A stretch of DNA of 7,665 nt from an uncultured Actinomycetes bacterium. GTDB lineage: Bacteria > Actinomycetota > Actinomycetes > Nanopelagicales > Nanopelagicaceae. Below the pieces are notes generated by a model. It was not told where the DNA came from. It searched no databases and saw only the letters and a program-made list of their open reading frames with translations. Below, one piece after another: positions 4,707-7,665 of this stretch. Where the stretch lies: NCBI GenBank assembly GCA_903827345.1, contig CAIKID010000136.1, positions 1-7,665 on the forward strand. Reading direction: 5' to 3'. Made by a program: the position numbers and the translations under genes. Within the stretch, counting starts at the first letter, position 1. Each line of letters starts with the position of its first letter.

Positions 4707-6788
4707 TTGGCGCCCATGGCCACCGATGATAAAACCGCTACGACTGCTAATGGCTATACCGCCAAAGACCTTGCGGTCCTAGAGGGGCTCGATGCCGTTC
4801 GCAAGCGCCCTGGAATGTATATCGGAACCACTGACTCACGTGGACTTATGCATTGCCTTTGGGAGATTATCGATAATTCGGTTGATGAAGCTCTCGCCGG
4901 ACATTGCTCAAAGATCGAAATCAATTTGGAAGCAGATGGATCCGTTGAAGTTCACGATAATGGGCGCGGAATTCCGGTTGATAAAGAGCCAAAGACCGGA
5001 CTCACCGGCGTAGAAGTCGTTATGACTAAATTGCATGCTGGTGGAAAATTCGGTGGGGGTTCCTATGCCGCCTCCGGTGGATTACACGGAGTTGGCGCAT
5101 CGGTAGTGAATGCACTGGCATCCAGACTTGATGTCGAAGTTGATCGAGATGGAAAGATTTATTGGATGTCTTTCCAGCGCGGTACGGCTGGAATATTTGA
5201 TGGCGATGGGCCAAAGGCGCCCTTTGTGGAGAAGTCAGGTCTTCGAGTAATCGGAAAGGTGGCCGCCAAGGTCACTGGAACGCGCACCAAGTGGTGGGCC
5301 GATAAGCAGATCTTCCTCAAAGAGGCCGAGCTATCGATTGAAGATATTTATGCTCGTGCGCGCCAAACCTCTTATCTGGTGCCAGGGCTGCAATTGACCG
5401 TCACAGATAATCGCAGCAAGTCCAAGAGCGTTGAGATATTCCTGCATAAGGGCGGAATCTCGGAATTTTGTACCTTCCTCCGCCCCGATGAACCGGTCGG
5501 CGAGGTCATTCGACTCACTGGCAGTGGCGAGTACACAGAAACTGTTCCCGTGCTCGACGATAAAGGGCACATGATGCCAACTGAGGTCAATCGCACAATG
5601 GGGGTTGATATCGCACTGCAATGGGGTAACGCCTTCGACACCACAATGACATCCTTTGTAAATATTATTTCGACCCCCAAGGGCGGCACACATACCTTGG
5701 GCTTTGAACGCGCTATCACTAAAGCGTTTAACGAAGAGTTGCGCGGAAGTAAGACTCTCAAGAACAATGAGATCGACGTCATCAAAGATGATGTTCTCGA
5801 AGGAATTACCGCGGTAGTTACGGTGCGGATGTCAGAACCACAATTCGAAGGGCAGACCAAAGAGGTCCTAGGAACTGCTGCGGCTACCAAGATCGTAGCT
5901 AGTGTCGTAGCTGATGAGCTAAAGAATTACTTCGCATCAACAAAGCGGATCGATCGGGCGACGGCCCGCGCCATTATGGAGAAGGTTGCATCGGCTTCCC
6001 GTACTCGAATTTCGGCACGCGCCCATAAAGATTTACAGCGTCGCAAGAGCGCGCTAGAAAATAGTTCACTCCCTACAAAACTTTCGGACTGCCGCTCTGA
6101 TGACACTGGGCGTACTGAACTATTTATCGTTGAGGGAGATTCTGCTCTTGGTACAACCAAGGCGGCACGTAACTCTGAATTCCAAGCCATTCTGCCGATT
6201 CGCGGAAAGATTTTGAATGTTCAGAAGGCCTCTCTCTCGCAAATGCTCGAAAACAACGAGTGCGCTTCGATCATCCAAGTAATCGGAGCTGGTTCAGGTG
6301 CTTCCTTTACCCTCGACGATGCGCGCTATGGCCGCGTGATTCTCATGTCAGATGCTGACGTTGATGGTGCTCACATTCGCTGCTTATTGCTCACCTTGGT
6401 ATATCGATATATGCGCCCCCTCATTGAAGATGGGCGGGTTTTCGCCGCTATTCCTCCGCTGCATCGCATTGACGTCGTGGGTGGAAAGCGCGGAGAGATG
6501 TATTACACCTACTCTGACGACGAGATGAAGAAATTATTGGCCGATCTTACTAAGAGCGGAAAGCGTTGGAAAGAACCGGTGCAGCGCTACAAAGGCCTGG
6601 GCGAGATGGATGCCGATCAATTGCGTGAAACCACGATGGATCCTGAGAAGCGGACCCTGCGTAGGGTCACGATGAAGGATGCCAAGGCGGCAGAGGCGAT
6701 CTTCGAACTCCTCATGGGCAATGAAGTAGCACCCCGTAAAGAGTTTATTTCGAGCGCCGAGATCGATCGCGATCGGATTGATGCTTAA
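4707..6788 (+). CDS. parE: DNA topoisomerase IV subunit B (ParE; also annotated as a second GyrB)
   Basis: ATPase subunit of the type IIA topoisomerase that unlinks daughter chromosomes, paired with the ParC encoded convergently; 693 residues. The GHKL ATPase domain carries WEIIDNSVDEAL (Glu53 as likely general base, Asn57 for Mg), DNGRGIP (84-90), GLHGVGASVVNAL (125-137) and the transducer lysine in QTKEVLGT (Lys385). The TOPRIM part has IVEGDSALG (Glu476) and DADVDG (Asp549, Asp551, Asp553). The C-terminal QRYKGLGEMDADQL and the ending EFISSAEIDRDRIDA match remembered Streptomyces ParE closely. EGDSALG, where gyrases usually have EGDSAGG, and the adjacent parC favour ParE over GyrB. The TTG at 4707 is the first in-frame start, 13 nt after GGAGG. 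An ATG at 4716 is possible but is 22 nt away, so the N-terminus is uncertain by three residues. Confidence 0.95.
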   Translation: MAPMATDDKTATTANGYTAKDLAVLEGLDAVRKRPGMYIGTTDSRGLMHCLWEIIDNSVDEALAGHCSKIEINLEADGSVEVHDNGRGIPVDKEPKTGLTGVEVVMTKLHAGGKFGGGSYAASGGLHGVGASVVNALASRLDVEVDRDGKIYWMSFQRGTAGIFDGDGPKAPFVEKSGLRVIGKVAAKVTGTRTKWWADKQIFLKEAELSIEDIYARARQTSYLVPGLQLTVTDNRSKSKSVEIFLHKGGISEFCTFLRPDEPVGEVIRLTGSGEYTETVPVLDDKGHMMPTEVNRTMGVDIALQWGNAFDTTMTSFVNIISTPKGGTHTLGFERAITKAFNEELRGSKTLKNNEIDVIKDDVLEGITAVVTVRMSEPQFEGQTKEVLGTAAATKIVASVVADELKNYFASTKRIDRATARAIMEKVASASRTRISARAHKDLQRRKSALENSSLPTKLSDCRSDDTGRTELFIVEGDSALGTTKAARNSEFQAILPIRGKILNVQKASLSQMLENNECASIIQVIGAGSGASFTLDDARYGRVILMSDADVDGAHIRCLLLTLVYRYMRPLIEDGRVFAAIPPLHRIDVVGGKRGEMYYTYSDDEMKKLLADLTKSGKRWKEPVQRYKGLGEMDADQLRETTMDPEKRTLRRVTMKDAKAAEAIFELLMGNEVAPRKEFISSAEIDRDRIDA

Positions 6789-6803
6789 CTTCAAAGTTTA
6801 AGC
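6783..6803. terminator. Near-perfect palindrome joining the stop codons of parE and parC
   Basis: GCTTAA (6783-6788) and TTAAGC (6798-6803) are exact inverted copies. The inner bases CTT and AAG can pair further, leaving one bulged T. Each outer arm contains one gene's TAA stop. No T-run follows on either strand, so intrinsic termination is possible only in a weak or non-classical form. Confidence 0.4.
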
Positions 6804-7665
6804 GGCACCGATTCGGGTACGGCGTGGGGTAGCAAACGCTTTTGAGACCGCCGTTAATTCCACTGAAACCTGGGTTTTAATATTTGCCTCGCTAGAGAGA
6901 AGCTTCTTTAGCGCTGCGATCGCTTCGCTTAACTGCTTCTGTTCGGTTTCGAGTTCAAGTTTGCTCACCTTGGTGAGGCGACGGAGCGGCATATCCAAGA
7001 TGTAGGTTGCTTGCTCGTCGCTCAATTTGAATCCCTTCATGAGCGCCTCTTTTGCAATTTGGGCATCTTCGGATCCACGAATGATCTTGATAACCTTGTC
7101 GATATCGATAATTGCTTTCAGCAAACCATCGACCAGCGTTAAGCGCCCTTCGGCCTTTGCCTTACGAAATTCGGAGCGACGGCGAACTACTTCGATGCGG
7201 TGATCGATAAATACCTGCAGCAGCTCTTTCAAGCCCAGGGTGAGCGGCTTGCCATTGACGAGAGCCACTGCATTAACGGAGAACTGATCTTCCATGGGGG
7301 TGAGCTTGTATAACTGCTCGAGAATATCCTCTGGCTCGTAGCCGTTCTTGATTTCTATGACAACCTTGGTGCCTTGTTGGCCATCGGATAGATCGATGAT
7401 GTCGGAAATTCCGAGGATTTTCTTCCCTTTAACAAGGACCGCGATCTTTTCGACAACCTTCTCGGGTCCAATGTTGAACGGAAATTCGGTGATGACAATT
7501 CCTTGCTTACGCGATGAGACCTTTTCGATGACCGCGGTTGCCCTGACTTTGAAAGAGCCACGGCCGCTGGCGTATGCATCGGCGACACCTTCGAGGCCGA
7601 TGATTTCTCCGCCGGTTGGAAAGTCCGGTGCAGGAACAAATTTCATGAGGGCCCTGAGGGTTGCC
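6798..7665 (-). CDS. parC: DNA topoisomerase IV subunit A (ParC), C-terminal part; 5' end outside window
   Basis: DNA-cleaving and religating subunit partnering ParE. The frame stays open past the window edge: codons before the Met at 7646-7644 read ATLRAL and continue family sequence, so that Met is internal. About 289 residues are visible; the catalytic Tyr and winged-helix domain lie outside. KFVPAPDFPTGGEIIGLEG and the SGRGSFKVRATA segment belong to the tower/core. GIVITEFPFNIG and the coiled-coil part with ILDMPLRRLTKVSKLELE follow, then the ending AFATPRRTRIGAA. ParC rather than GyrA is inferred from the ALMKFVP segment and the adjacent parE. The protein stops directly after the coiled-coil/core region, where remembered actinobacterial ParC proteins continue into a beta-pinwheel C-terminal domain. 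parE coding sequence begins 9 nt beyond the stop, so no room for that domain remains here. Confidence 0.9.
   Translation of the reverse strand, partial: ATLRALMKFVPAPDFPTGGEIIGLEGVADAYASGRGSFKVRATAVIEKVSSRKQGIVITEFPFNIGPEKVVEKIAVLVKGKKILGISDIIDLSDGQQGTKVVIEIKNGYEPEDILEQLYKLTPMEDQFSVNAVALVNGKPLTLGLKELLQVFIDHRIEVVRRRSEFRKAKAEGRLTLVDGLLKAIIDIDKVIKIIRGSEDAQIAKEALMKGFKLSDEQATYILDMPLRRLTKVSKLELETEQKQLSEAIAALKKLLSSEANIKTQVSVELTAVSKAFATPRRTRIGAA

Noticed and set aside
5372..5890. 172-residue frame on the - strand inside parE
   Set aside because: It lies wholly within the strongly conserved parE coding sequence and shows no recognisable domain, as expected of an antisense shadow.
4707..6788. Assignment as GyrB of DNA gyrase
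   Set aside because: The EGDSALG motif, the C-terminal sequence and the adjacent parC-type gene fit actinobacterial ParE better, though some databases call it a second GyrB.
7644..7646. Met at 7646 as the start of parC
   Set aside because: The frame continues open to the window edge, and the upstream residues ATLRAL match the family, so the Met is internal to a gene cut by the edge.

Overview
The window reads as an ordinary chromosomal housekeeping segment of an actinobacterium. The evidence is the primary sigma factor, whose core is nearly identical to Streptomyces HrdB as I remember it, with the Lys/Ala-rich and acidic N-terminal regions of actinobacterial SigA/HrdB proteins. A ParE with actinobacterial signatures and a short CxxC/CGHH protein of a type found near sigma and topoisomerase genes in this phylum agree. 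Base composition looks roughly balanced, genes are closely packed and spacers are short. That suggests a small-genome, moderate-GC lineage, perhaps freshwater Nanopelagicales-like, but this placement is inference. I see no mobile element, CRISPR array, phage gene, tRNA or rRNA.

Layout. Positions 1-1598 hold the end of metY and a complete metX on the + strand, 8 nt apart. MetX makes O-acetylhomoserine and MetY converts it with sulfide to homocysteine, so this is a direct-sulfhydrylation methionine unit. A 113-nt spacer with a perfect TATAAT leads to the primary sigma factor gene (1712-3226), followed after 21 nt by a small CDGSH iron-sulfur protein gene (3248-3433). A 182-nt spacer with three short inverted repeats precedes a TetR-family regulator (3616-4254). 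The regulator is convergent with a 73-residue zinc-ribbon-like protein gene on the - strand (4295-4516), and two hairpins lie between them. A 190-nt divergent spacer precedes parE (4707-6788), the topoisomerase IV ATPase subunit. parE meets parC tail to tail with 9 nt between the stop codons; parC is on the - strand and its 5' part lies beyond the window edge.

Functionally the window groups sulfur amino-acid synthesis, the main transcription initiation factor and both subunits of the chromosome-decatenating topoisomerase. I found no convincing undescribed system. The best leads are a ParC that appears to end right after its coiled-coil tower, without the usual C-terminal beta-pinwheel; a duplicated HRFPTKAEL motif in the sigma N-terminus that is conserved in protein but recoded in DNA; and a cluster of inverted repeats upstream of the tetR gene.
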